From the NCBI GenBank assembly GCA_964458125.1, contig CAYWHE010000071.1, positions 1 to 18,151 of the forward strand: a stretch of 18,151 bases of DNA. The letters run 5' to 3'. Every line of letters begins with the position of its first letter. The first letter of the stretch is position 1. A model generated the notes under the pieces. The model was not told where the DNA came from. It ran no database searches and saw only the letters and a list, made by a program, of their open reading frames with translations. Of this stretch, positions 6,772-15,072 are shown piece after piece. The DNA is from CAYWHE01 sp964458125 (GTDB lineage: Bacteria; Bacteroidota; Bacteroidia; AKYH767-A; OLB10). The translations under genes and the position numbers were made by a program.

Positions 6772-8281
6772 GTCTGACATAACTGAATATTTCATCAACA
6801 ATTTTGCGGTTATTGGACAAGCGGGGAACTTTATGCTGCCCGCCCAGTTTGTTTTTTGACTTCAGCCAGTTGTAAAACGTATTTTCCGGCATGGCGTGCA
6901 GGATAGGCTGCTGCAGGGCCATATCGAGGTACCGCTTGGCTTCATAATCGGAATTCAATTTTTTCAACGCTTCATCCAGGTAAATGGAAAACAACTGTAA
7001 ATCGGGAGGTTCCTTTTCGAATTCAATAAGCCATTCATGGGCTCCTGCCTTATTCTCGGTGATGTAAACCGGGGCGGCGGTGTAGTCACGCACCACGGAA
7101 GCCGTCCTTTCACAGGCTTCCGCCATGGCTTTTTCGGCATTGGCCACCACGAGTTCTTCCCCGAAGGCATTAATAAAACTTGCCGTACGCCCGGTTATTT
7201 TAATGCGAAAGGGTTTCAGGGAGGTAAACATCACCGTATCCCCGATCTGGTAACGCCACAAACCGGCATTTGTTGAAATCACCAATGCATATTCCCGGTC
7301 CAGTTCAACCTGATCCAGCCCGATAACCTTTGGAAAATCCCGCCCGATTTCACTGATTTCAATAAATTCATAGTAAATTCCATAATCGAGCATCAGAAGC
7401 ATCTCCTCTGAATGGACCTGATCCTGTATGCCGAAAAATCCTTCGGAGGCATTATAGGTTTCCAGGTAATGCATGCCTGGATTCGGAATCAGTCGCTGAA
7501 ACTGTTCCCGGTAAGGAGTAAAACTCACGCCCCCGTGTACAAACAACTCCAGGTTGGGCCACACTTCCGTCAGGTCACTTTTATTGCTCAGTTCCAGTAT
7601 CCGCTTCACCAGCACCAGCGTCCAGGAGGGCACGCCGGAAATATTGGTCACGTTTTCCAGCATGGTCACCCGCGCCATGCGATCAATCTTTTCCTCCCAT
7701 TCATCCATTAACGCAATGGACATATCCGGTGTCCGTAAAAGTTGTATCCAGAAAGGCAGGTTTTGAATGAGTATGGCTGACAGGTCCCCATAAAAGGATT
7801 CATTGCTGAAGGAATTGATCCGGTGACTTCCTCCCAGTGACAGGAGTTTGCCGCTGAACAGCCGGGTATCGGGGAAGTTGTTACAATAAATGGACAGCAG
7901 GTCCTTGCCTCCCTTAAAATGACATTCTTCCAGCGATTCCAGGCTGACCGGTATAAATTTGCTCTTGTCGTGTGTGGTTCCCGATGACTTGGCGAACCAC
8001 CTGATGTCGCTGTGCCAGAGGAGGTTGCTTTCGCCCTGACGAAGTCGTAAAATATAGGGCTTCAGGCTGTCATAATCCTGCAGGGGCACCCGGTTGCGGA
8101 AATCCTCCGCCGAACGGATGGATTTATAATCGTACTTCCTGCCCCACTCCGTATCCTGGGCCGCCGATAACAGCTTAAACATCCAGTCATTCTGCACCTC
8201 CGCCGGATATTTGATGAACAGCTCCATCTGGTGAATGCGCTGCTTCATGATCCAGGAGAATATGGTGTTGATGATGGCCAT
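6758..8281 (-). CDS. GH3-family acyl-adenylating enzyme
   Basis: A 507-residue member of the GH3 family. In plants these enzymes activate jasmonate or auxin as acyl-AMP and join it to amino acids; the substrate of the bacterial members is unknown. The three nucleotide-binding motifs are intact: SSGTTHDKSKF at residues 99-109, YNASEGFFG at 276-284, and the YRxGD-like RYQIGD at 343-348. ITGRTASFINAFGEEL (362-377) marks the hinge to the C-terminal domain. There is no signal peptide, so it should be cytoplasmic. The start MAIINTIFSW is followed by a helix (MKQRIHQMELFIKYP) typical of Bacteroidota homologues. It is the first gene of a minus-strand unit with the overlapping secreted hypothetical and the deoxynucleoside kinase. 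Database entries often call it 'GH3 auxin-responsive promoter', a misleading name. Confidence 0.92.
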   Translation of the reverse strand: MAIINTIFSWIMKQRIHQMELFIKYPAEVQNDWMFKLLSAAQDTEWGRKYDYKSIRSAEDFRNRVPLQDYDSLKPYILRLRQGESNLLWHSDIRWFAKSSGTTHDKSKFIPVSLESLEECHFKGGKDLLSIYCNNFPDTRLFSGKLLSLGGSHRINSFSNESFYGDLSAILIQNLPFWIQLLRTPDMSIALMDEWEEKIDRMARVTMLENVTNISGVPSWTLVLVKRILELSNKSDLTEVWPNLELFVHGGVSFTPYREQFQRLIPNPGMHYLETYNASEGFFGIQDQVHSEEMLLMLDYGIYYEFIEISEIGRDFPKVIGLDQVELDREYALVISTNAGLWRYQIGDTVMFTSLKPFRIKITGRTASFINAFGEELVVANAEKAMAEACERTASVVRDYTAAPVYITENKAGAHEWLIEFEKEPPDLQLFSIYLDEALKKLNSDYEAKRYLDMALQQPILHAMPENTFYNWLKSKNKLGGQHKVPRLSNNRKIVDEIFSYVRHDKS

Positions 8282-8453
8282 AGGCAGGAAGGACTTGGTG
8301 GTAAATCTGTTTGCTAAGTTACTTATTTTTTAAATGCCAGAACCTTTCCTCCGGTTCAAACCTGCAATAATTGCTCCCTCCCCGTCAGTCGTCACTCCGG
8401 GCATCAATCATCCATAAATACTTCCCGGATATTTCCGGAATGGTTTATACCAC

Positions 8454-8461
8454 TATATTTG
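8454..8461 (+). promoter_or_regulatory. -7 box of the outer-membrane protein gene
   Basis: TATATTTG fits TAnnTTTG and lies 22 bases before ATG 8484. The -33 position holds only a degenerate TTTC 18 nt upstream. The rest of the 202-bp spacer (8282-8483) shows no convincing promoter for the divergent GH3 gene and no RNA gene. Confidence 0.45.
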
Positions 8462-8483
8462 CGGGCATTAAATTGAACAGGAT

Positions 8484-9320
8484 ATGCATTTTTTCAACCG
8501 TCTGACGGGATATTTAACGATGGTCATCTCCTTGTCCATTCCGCATGTTACCCTTGGCCAGGAGTTAAGATGCAATTGTCCGCAGCAAAGTAAAGCAGGA
8601 AAGGGAACCTTATATTTTACGGGTGGTTATAACCTGGACTGGTTCAGCAAAAGCGATATCCATTTCAGGGATAAGAAAACCGATGACTATGATTTCACCC
8701 TCTATGATCTGAAGGCAGTTGACCGGGACGGGCTGGCCAACTTGTTCAACCAGGATATTACCATTCCCCAGTACTCCTTCCGGATCGGCTATTTTTTCAA
8801 CGACAAACATGATCTTGGCATCGAGATTAATTACGATCATGTCAAGTATGTAGTAGTGGACGGGCAAACCGTTCATTTGAAGGGTGAAATCAGGGGTGCC
8901 TACTACAATCAGGATACCACGTTCAACAGGGATTTTGTGGATTTTGAGCATACCAACGGAGCGAATTACGCCATGCTCATGTTCATCAAACGGATAAACC
9001 TGTTAAAATCGGGAAACAAAAAACATTGGGTGGGTGCTGTATGCAAAGGAGGTGCAGGTTTCGTTTACCCCCGTTCCGACACACGCATTTTTGGCGTCAG
9101 GCGCAACGACAGGTACCATGTGGCCGGTTATGTGGCCGGCCTGGAAGCGGGATTACGGTATGATTTCTTTAAGTATTTTTTTGCCGAAACCACGGCCAAA
9201 GGCGCTTTTGCCAACTACCTGAACGTACTTCTGCATGGAAAAGGCAGGGCCCATCACCATTTCTTTTCCCTGGAATGGATCTTTACCATAGGTCTGCAGG
9301 TGCCGGTAAAAATTTTCTGA
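8484..9320 (+). CDS. Outer-membrane beta-barrel protein, conserved hypothetical
   Basis: A 278-residue exported protein. The N-terminus has a hydrophobic signal ending in VTLGQ, cleaved before E27. The mature part alternates polar and apolar residues with many aromatics (GTLYFTGGYNLDW, IPQYSFRIGYFF, YAMLMFIKRI, FSLEWIFTIGLQV) and ends in Phe, as outer-membrane barrels do. The blocks SKSDIHF, DDYDFTLYDLKA and EINYDHVKYVVVDGQ recall a family spread through Bacteroidota without an assigned role. A short C-N-C-P motif follows the cleavage site. It ends 11 bases from the convergent DUF5723 gene with no terminator visible between them. Confidence 0.78.
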   Translation: MHFFNRLTGYLTMVISLSIPHVTLGQELRCNCPQQSKAGKGTLYFTGGYNLDWFSKSDIHFRDKKTDDYDFTLYDLKAVDRDGLANLFNQDITIPQYSFRIGYFFNDKHDLGIEINYDHVKYVVVDGQTVHLKGEIRGAYYNQDTTFNRDFVDFEHTNGANYAMLMFIKRINLLKSGNKKHWVGAVCKGGAGFVYPRSDTRIFGVRRNDRYHVAGYVAGLEAGLRYDFFKYFFAETTAKGAFANYLNVLLHGKGRAHHHFFSLEWIFTIGLQVPVKIF

Positions 9321-9331
9321 TGAGGGTCTGA

Positions 9332-10687
9332 TTATTTTAACGGGTAGCTATTATTCCCGAACCGGAGGTTGATGCCTGCCCGGATATTGGTATTCCTGGC
9401 CTTTTGCGGAAAAATCACCCCCATAACATTATCGGTGACTGCAAACAGCTGAACATCATAATCGTTCAGGGCAATACCGAATCCGATGTTGTTGTAGGTC
9501 CGGTTAACTACGGTATAGGAAACGGCCACGTTCAGCCACTTCCCGAACATCTTGTTGAAGGATAAGGAAGCGGCCGGATGCATGGTTTTATCGTCAAAGC
9601 GGTTATACAGCAACAGTCCCACCTGGTGTTTGCCATCCAGGATATAATTGCCGCTCAGGTAAACCTGTGGCGAAAGTGCAGTCTGGTAAGATCCATGAAC
9701 CGTATCCACATGCAGGCTGGTAAAAAGCGTATCCAGCGCATGATCCAGGGCCTGGCTGTAAGTGCCGGTATCGCCTGTTACCTGGTTGATGTCAATACCG
9801 CTATACGTAAATTCGGCATCCGGCCTGGTGCTGGCATAGGAGGTCACGGCATCCTTCCAGCGAATGGCGCCCAGATCCAGGATGCTGCCTCCTGCGGTAA
9901 ACCGGCCGTTCAGTTTATAGTTAAAACCGAGATCCAGGGCAAATCCATGGTTGTTTTTATGAAAAGCATAATCGCTGAATGAAAATTGATTTCCCCGGTC
10001 CGTCCCGTCCAGCCCCGACGTATTGATCTGAATATTCGACCTGGCGGTGATAGCATAGGTGGAAGGATCCGTATACAGGGACAAAGTGCTTTTGCCCGTA
10101 TGGATGTTTTCCATTCCGTAAAGATATTTTACACGTGCGCCCACCGAAAGGTAATGGCTGATAAGCTGGGTGAAACTCAGTCCGTATTCACGGTAATGTA
10201 TCGCATCCAGCCGGAATGCCAGGTTTACCTGCTGTCCGAGCATGCCGCCGTTACCATCCTTGATGAAACGTATCAACTCATCCGGGTATGCAAAACGGGC
10301 CTGGATTTTCTCTGTGGCGTTTACTCCTATATACGAATTCCTGATCCGGAATCCGAAAGCCAGCACGTCCGTTTCAAGGGCAAGACTGAGGTAATTGGAC
10401 CTTTTCAGTTTTGAAACCAGGTTGTCCAGATCGATGTACAGCGAGTCATCGGCTGATCTCCGCACCAGGTCGCTGTATGCAAAGGAGCTGTTGCTGCAGG
10501 ACAGGAAGGAATTGGAAACTCCGGGCAGGTTGATGTTGATCCGGCTGTGGTTCATCAGGGCGGGATTCAGCGAACTGCGGGCCGAAAGCTGCTCCATGTT
10601 GTATAGCGTCATGTTTTGCTGGGCATGCACGTGCAGCATGGAAGAAAGCAAACAGGTACAGAGGGTAAAGCGTAAGGTTTTTTTCAT
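9332..10687 (-). CDS. DUF5723-family outer-membrane protein
   Basis: A 451-residue exported protein. The signal peptide MKKTLRFTLCTCLLSSMLHVHAQ ends at about residue 23. The mature start (NMTLYNMEQL..SSLNPALMN) and the beta-rich body with repeated G-x-x-Y/F strands (SVGARVKYLYGMENI, FALDLGFNYKLNGRF, QVGLLLYNRF) match DUF5723. These are FadL/PorV-like barrels of Bacteroidota, with an N-terminal NPAL that recalls PorP/SprF proteins. The last strand is followed by GNNSYPLK. No function is established. It lies 62 bases after the surface-type lipoprotein gene with no promoter visible in the gap, so the two probably form an operon and may act together at the outer membrane. Confidence 0.8.
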   Translation of the reverse strand: MKKTLRFTLCTCLLSSMLHVHAQQNMTLYNMEQLSARSSLNPALMNHSRININLPGVSNSFLSCSNSSFAYSDLVRRSADDSLYIDLDNLVSKLKRSNYLSLALETDVLAFGFRIRNSYIGVNATEKIQARFAYPDELIRFIKDGNGGMLGQQVNLAFRLDAIHYREYGLSFTQLISHYLSVGARVKYLYGMENIHTGKSTLSLYTDPSTYAITARSNIQINTSGLDGTDRGNQFSFSDYAFHKNNHGFALDLGFNYKLNGRFTAGGSILDLGAIRWKDAVTSYASTRPDAEFTYSGIDINQVTGDTGTYSQALDHALDTLFTSLHVDTVHGSYQTALSPQVYLSGNYILDGKHQVGLLLYNRFDDKTMHPAASLSFNKMFGKWLNVAVSYTVVNRTYNNIGFGIALNDYDVQLFAVTDNVMGVIFPQKARNTNIRAGINLRFGNNSYPLK

Positions 10688-10749
10688 GTAGGTTAAGCGT
10701 TATGATCAGGAAGGTTTCATGTCCTGGTCGGGTTGCCCGTGCCCGGGAA

Positions 10750-12399
10750 TCAGTGGATGGTCAATCTGGCTTTCACCCCGACCCGGACGCCCAGGCTGTA
10801 ATCGGCATAAATTTTTACCGCCGTCATACCGTTGCCGGTGGTTGCCGCATGGCCCATGGTGATCACCTTCCTGGCGTTGCGTATCCGATTCATACGGTCC
10901 TGGTCTATAAGTATAAAGGTGGTCCTGGCTGCCGGGACAGTTACCTTTCCGCTAAACAATTCAACCGTTCCTGATTCCAGTATCGAAGTCCCTGACGTGA
11001 TCATGGAATCCAGTACCTGCAGGTGTTCATCGGCAAAATAAACCTGGACGGCCACATCAATCGGGAAACCATTGGTAAAGGTTGCTTTCAGTTCCATGGA
11101 TTCTATCAGGTCCAGGTTTTCCAGTTTGAAATCTGTTGTATCGGAGATGATAAAATCCTTCGCGCTTCCGTACAGGGGCAGTTCCAGTCCGGCCATGATC
11201 GACAGGGAACTGCTGTCTGTCAGGAAATTCCGGGATACCTTGCCATCCGGATTCGTCAGCATGCCGGTCTGGTAAATGAAGTATTCGGGAAGATGGCTGA
11301 TCACGGCCTGCAGGTTGCTGTTGCTGTTGTTGAGCTGGAAGGAGCCGGTTAGCTGTTGCCCGGCCTGGCTGATAAGCGGACTGTTTACCGGTAACGGATT
11401 TGGAATTCCGCTGTTAACCGGGTAAAGTCCGGATGCCTGGCTGAATGCCGATAAGGAAGGTATGGTAGCGCGTACCGGTATGCCGATGGAATTTGAAATG
11501 CTTACCATCAGCCTGGGATCGGCCAGGGTAAAGGATCCCATACCCGGCTGGCTGTTGAAGAAATTAAAGGACAGGGTATCGGACAGTTGCGAAAAATCCA
11601 ACTGCCCCACGTATCCGTAAAAGGCGTTGAATTTAATATTTTTGAAATGCCCGTCCACCGTTAACATATCTGTTATGGTCACCGGGTTCCCTGAATTTTT
11701 CAGTTCGATTTTATAAACAGCCGTCAGGTCGTTCACGGCCGAACCGTTATTGGTGGCATCCAGCACATATCCTTTCAGATCCAGGTTCAGTTTTGTTTCA
11801 ATCGGAAGGGTGCCCTGGTAATCGAGATTGAACTTCCTGGTAAAGGCCTGCCCGTTTTTGCGTAAACCGGGCATGGTGATCCGTATAGATGCCTGCTGCC
11901 GGAAAGTAGAAAACAAATCCAGGCTGAGTTGTCCGCTTTTAATCAGCAGGGAATCCAGCTCGGCTTGTTTATCGGGATTAAAAGTAACGTGCTGTTCCAT
12001 GCTATAGCTGTAACTTCCCTGTCCGTTAAAAAGTGAAATCTGGTTCTGATCCATTTTAAAATCAAACTTCACGTCCTGATCCTTTACCTGTAGAATTTCC
12101 CCGGCTTTTAGCCGGTAAAGCGTATCGCTATACATATAGGTACAAAACTGATCCGCCCCGATCTCCACCTGTATATCCGTATTCCTGGCCAGCATATCCC
12201 GGAAGGTCATGCTGGTGTTGACCAGCGGAACAGCCAGCTCCGGACTCCAGCCACCGGATTTTATTTTATCGAATTCAAAATCATCCTTGATGCAGGAATT
12301 GAACAAAATGGCCGCGCAGGCAAACAGGAACGGCATCCGGAATCCCGGCCTTGTTCTGAGGTAAGCCGGCAGACGGGAAAATCGGGGAGGAGTTATCAT
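10750..12399 (-). CDS. Probable surface-exposed lipoprotein, function unknown
   Basis: A 549-residue lipoprotein. The lipobox L-F-N-S-C places the acylated Cys at 36 after a hydrophobic run (PFLFACAAI). The residues after the Cys are I-K-D-D, which fits C-x-K-(D/E)2, the Bacteroidota signal for lipoprotein export to the cell surface. The body is Ser/Asn-rich and beta-type, with WSPELAVPLVNTSMTF near the N-terminus and repeated hydrophobic strands. I recognise no enzyme motif. M22 could be an alternative start but would leave the signal without its basic N-terminal arginines. The gene leads a probable two-gene operon with the DUF5723 protein and has a TAATTTTG box upstream. Confidence 0.8.
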   Translation of the reverse strand: MITPPRFSRLPAYLRTRPGFRMPFLFACAAILFNSCIKDDFEFDKIKSGGWSPELAVPLVNTSMTFRDMLARNTDIQVEIGADQFCTYMYSDTLYRLKAGEILQVKDQDVKFDFKMDQNQISLFNGQGSYSYSMEQHVTFNPDKQAELDSLLIKSGQLSLDLFSTFRQQASIRITMPGLRKNGQAFTRKFNLDYQGTLPIETKLNLDLKGYVLDATNNGSAVNDLTAVYKIELKNSGNPVTITDMLTVDGHFKNIKFNAFYGYVGQLDFSQLSDTLSFNFFNSQPGMGSFTLADPRLMVSISNSIGIPVRATIPSLSAFSQASGLYPVNSGIPNPLPVNSPLISQAGQQLTGSFQLNNSNSNLQAVISHLPEYFIYQTGMLTNPDGKVSRNFLTDSSSLSIMAGLELPLYGSAKDFIISDTTDFKLENLDLIESMELKATFTNGFPIDVAVQVYFADEHLQVLDSMITSGTSILESGTVELFSGKVTVPAARTTFILIDQDRMNRIRNARKVITMGHAATTGNGMTAVKIYADYSLGVRVGVKARLTIH

Positions 12400-12429
12400 G
12401 AGGAAAAAATTGATCAGGTGGGTTCTTTA

Positions 12430-12437
12430 CAAAATTA
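12430..12437 (-). promoter_or_regulatory. -7 box of the lipoprotein/DUF5723 operon
   Basis: TAATTTTG on the minus strand, 30 bases before ATG 12399. No TTTG is found 19-21 nt upstream, so only half of the consensus is present. Position between the pckA terminator and the lipoprotein gene supports it. Confidence 0.4.
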
Positions 12438-12508
12438 GACCCATCCCCATTGTTCTTCTTGACAATAAATACCTTCGGTTACAGCTGTAAGGTTTTAAAA
12501 CAAATCAT

Positions 12509-12542
12509 AAAAAAACGGACGTCCCGCGGGAGACGTCCGTTT
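12509..12542 (-). terminator. Rho-independent terminator of pckA
   Basis: Perfect 11-bp stem: AAACGGACGTC (12513-12523) with GACGTCCGTTT (12532-12542), 8-nt GC-rich loop. On the minus strand it is followed by seven Ts (12515-12509). It begins 18 bases after the pckA stop codon. Confidence 0.9.
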
Positions 12543-12560
12543 AAATCCGTACAACTGCAA

Positions 12561-14174
12561 TCAGGCCACTTCCGCAACTTTTGGGGCGGCGGCCAGTATT
12601 TCTTCATTGGCCTGGGAAGCATATTGTGCAAAATTCCTGACAAAGGCCTGTGCAAGATCATTCGCTTTTGCGTCATAAGCGGCCTTATCTTTCCAGGTAT
12701 CACGGGGATTCAGAATTTCTGCCGGCACATTCGGACAGGCGGCCGGCATTTTCAAACCAAATACGGGAAGCGTATTGAATTTCACGTTGTCCAGGTCACC
12801 GTTTAAAGCGGCCGTGATGAGGGCGCGTGTATACGATAATTTAATCCGCGAACCCACCCCGTAAGATCCGCCTGACCATCCTGTGTTTACCAGCCAAACC
12901 CTGGCCTTTCCGGACTTCAGTTTCTTACCGAGCAGTTCGGCGTACCGGGTGGGATGCAAAGGCAGGAAGGCCTTGCCGAAACAGGCGCTGAAGGTGGTGG
13001 TGGGTTCGGTGATGCCCATTTCCGTTCCGGCAACCTTGGCCGTATAACCGGAAATAAAATGATACATGGCCTGTCCGATATCCAGCCGGGAAATCGGGGG
13101 TAACACACCAAATGCATCGGCCGTGAGGAAGAAAATATTTTCCGGTGCGTTGCCGACGGATGGATAAACCGCATTATCGATGTAATGAATCGGATAGGCC
13201 ACCCGGGTATTTTCCGTCTTGGTGATGTTTTCATAATCCGTGGTGGTGGTGCCGTCAAAGAACTCCGTATTTTCCAGCAGGGCGCCGAAACGAATGGCGT
13301 TGTATATCTGCGGTTCCTTTTCTTCCGTCAGGTTTACGCATTTGGCGTAACATCCGCCTTCGAAATTAAATACGGAATGTTCGGCCCAGCCATGTTCGTC
13401 ATCCCCGATGAGTCCGCGGTTGGGATCTGCGCTCAGGGTGGTTTTGCCGGTTCCGGATAAACCGAAGAAGATGGCAGTATCTCCAGCTGCACCGATATTC
13501 CCGGAGCAATGCATGCTCAATACGCCTTTATGATGGGGCAATACATAATTCAACACAGAGAAAATCCCTTTTTTAATTTCACCGGTATAGCTGGTTCCGC
13601 CGATCAGGATGATTTTTTTGGTGAAGTTTAATACGGCAAAATTATGCTGACGGGTACCGTCAATAGACGGATCTGCCTTGAAGCCCGGGGCTGCAATAAT
13701 ATGCCAGTCGGGATTGATGGTCATGATCTCTTCGCGCGTCGGACGGAGAAAGAGGTTATGGGCAAACAGGTTCTGCCAGGGGGATTCAGTGATTACCCGG
13801 ATATTCAACCTGTATTTAGGATCGGCACAGGCATAGGAATCGCGGACATAAATATCCTTTCCGCTCAGATAAGCCGTGACCCTGTTATAAAGGAGGTCAA
13901 ATTTCAGCGGGTCAAACCTGATATTGATATCGCCCCACCAAACCGTTTTTTCGGTTTCATCATCGGCTACAATGAATTTGTCCTTTGGTGAACGACCGGT
14001 AAATTCCCCGGTATCCACGGCCAAAGCCCCGGTATCGGTAAATTCACCCTCCCCGTTTAAAATTGTTTCCTCGGCCAGTTCTGCAGGACTCAGATTCCAG
14101 TATGCGGTTGAAATATTTTTTAATCCGATGGCCGCTAAAGACGCATGCGGTGCTCTTATTCCAAATTCATTCAT
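12561..14174 (-). CDS. pckA: Phosphoenolpyruvate carboxykinase (ATP)
   Basis: Converts oxaloacetate and ATP to phosphoenolpyruvate, CO2 and ADP, the first committed step of gluconeogenesis, in the cytoplasm. The 537-residue length is that of the ATP-dependent family. Visible active-site elements are TGRSPKDK with the substrate Arg at 61; GGTSYTGEIKK with Y196 and the metal-ligand Lys at 202; SMHCSGN with H222; the P-loop GLSGTGKTT (238-246, K244); and the kinase-2 motif IGDDEHGW with D259 as the metal Asp. The frame is open back to a TTG at 14201, but that codon lies within the -7 promoter box, so ATG 14174 (MNEFGIR) is the start. Its own promoter and strong terminator indicate a single-gene transcript. 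Confidence 0.97.
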   Translation of the reverse strand: MNEFGIRAPHASLAAIGLKNISTAYWNLSPAELAEETILNGEGEFTDTGALAVDTGEFTGRSPKDKFIVADDETEKTVWWGDINIRFDPLKFDLLYNRVTAYLSGKDIYVRDSYACADPKYRLNIRVITESPWQNLFAHNLFLRPTREEIMTINPDWHIIAAPGFKADPSIDGTRQHNFAVLNFTKKIILIGGTSYTGEIKKGIFSVLNYVLPHHKGVLSMHCSGNIGAAGDTAIFFGLSGTGKTTLSADPNRGLIGDDEHGWAEHSVFNFEGGCYAKCVNLTEEKEPQIYNAIRFGALLENTEFFDGTTTTDYENITKTENTRVAYPIHYIDNAVYPSVGNAPENIFFLTADAFGVLPPISRLDIGQAMYHFISGYTAKVAGTEMGITEPTTTFSACFGKAFLPLHPTRYAELLGKKLKSGKARVWLVNTGWSGGSYGVGSRIKLSYTRALITAALNGDLDNVKFNTLPVFGLKMPAACPNVPAEILNPRDTWKDKAAYDAKANDLAQAFVRNFAQYASQANEEILAAAPKVAEVA

Positions 14175-14198
14175 GACGGCGATTTTTGATATTTGATG

Positions 14199-14230
14199 CA
14201 AAGTAAAGGAAAAAACCGTGTTCTCTCAAA
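14199..14230 (-). promoter_or_regulatory. Likely pckA promoter
   Basis: On the minus strand TTTG (14230-14227), 20 nt, TTACTTTG (14206-14199), one base off TAnnTTTG, 24 bases before ATG 14174. It has the same geometry as the deoxynucleoside kinase promoter. Confidence 0.5.
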
Positions 14231-14320
14231 CTTAAGTTTTCCATACATTTAAAGTTCTGAAAATTAAATAAATATACCCGAAATTGTTAGCTAATTCCGG
14301 CGGCGGAAAGCGGGGATGAT

Positions 14321-14352
14321 GGGAAGGCAACCCTTGTCAAACCTGCCTTCCC
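14321..14352 (-). other. Hairpin across the ruvC stop codon
   Basis: GGGAAGGCA (14321-14329) pairs perfectly with TGCCTTCCC (14344-14352) around a 14-nt loop that contains the ruvC stop. No T tract follows on the minus strand, so it is not a standard intrinsic terminator. It may protect the 3' end or be chance. Confidence 0.3.
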
Positions 14353-14897
14353 GGATTTTCTGCCACAAAGGATCCCCATCCGGAATACGCCTTGCCTCCC
14401 GTTTTACCTGCCGGTGAATGCTGCATGGAATGACACAGTGCCACAGCCAGGGCATCGGTGGCATCGAGGTATTTGGGCATTTCACGAAAGCCCAGCAAAT
14501 GCTGAAGCATGGCGGCCACCTGTTCCTTAGACGAATTGCCGTTGCCGGTAACCGACTGCTTCACTTTTTTCGGGGAATATTCGGTAACGGGAACCTCCCG
14601 GTAAAGCGCTGCCGCCAAAGCCACTCCCTGGGCCCTTCCGAGTTTCAGCATGGACTGCACATTCTTGCCAAAGAAAGGTGCCTCCACGGCCAGTTCATCG
14701 GGATGATACTCGTCAATGAGGGCCAGCATTTTTTCAAATATACGTTTCAGCCTCAGGGCCTGGCTGGAATATTTTTCCAGTTTCAACACCCCGGCTGCCA
14801 GCAAACGGACACCCTCCTTACCGGAATCAATGATGCCGTAACCCATAATGGTGGTTCCCGGATCGATACCTAAAATAATTTTATTTAGTTCCTTCAT
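14337..14897 (-). CDS. ruvC: Crossover junction endodeoxyribonuclease RuvC
   Basis: Holliday-junction resolvase that nicks recombination intermediates with the RuvAB motor. The 186-residue length is slightly above that of E. coli (173) because of a C-terminal tail. The four catalytic acidic residues are in place: D12 in GIDPGTT, E72 in VEAPFFGKN, and D145 and D148 in YLDATDALAVALCH. The K-V-K-Q-S-V-T-G-N-G segment (111-120) is the family's DNA-contact region. The start at 14897 (MKELNKIILGIDPG) gives the usual short N-terminus. No clear promoter box is seen in the 175-bp spacer to the divergent flippase-like gene. The spacer after ruvC, between it and pckA, holds the pckA promoter. Confidence 0.95.
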   Translation of the reverse strand: MKELNKIILGIDPGTTIMGYGIIDSGKEGVRLLAAGVLKLEKYSSQALRLKRIFEKMLALIDEYHPDELAVEAPFFGKNVQSMLKLGRAQGVALAAALYREVPVTEYSPKKVKQSVTGNGNSSKEQVAAMLQHLLGFREMPKYLDATDALAVALCHSMQHSPAGKTGGKAYSGWGSFVAENPGRQV

Positions 14898-15072
14898 ACG
14901 TTAATAAGCACGGAGTAAAAGTAGGGATAATTTACAGCCGGACAGATCCCTTTATTTCCGGAGTCCTGTGACTAAGCTAAAGAAACGGAATCATTAATCC
15001 GGCAAATTATTTGAACCCCGCCTTCGCAATCTCCGTTTAACTGTTTTACTTAGCGCATTAAATGAAGAAAAA

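Noticed and set aside
6025..6777. 250-codon open frame opposite the secreted hypothetical
   Set aside because: The minus-strand frame has a proper signal peptide and is coupled to GH3; the plus-strand translation looks random and His-rich.
14175..14201. N-terminal extension of PckA from a TTG
   Set aside because: The TTG falls inside the likely -7 promoter box, and ATG 14174 gives the normal family length.
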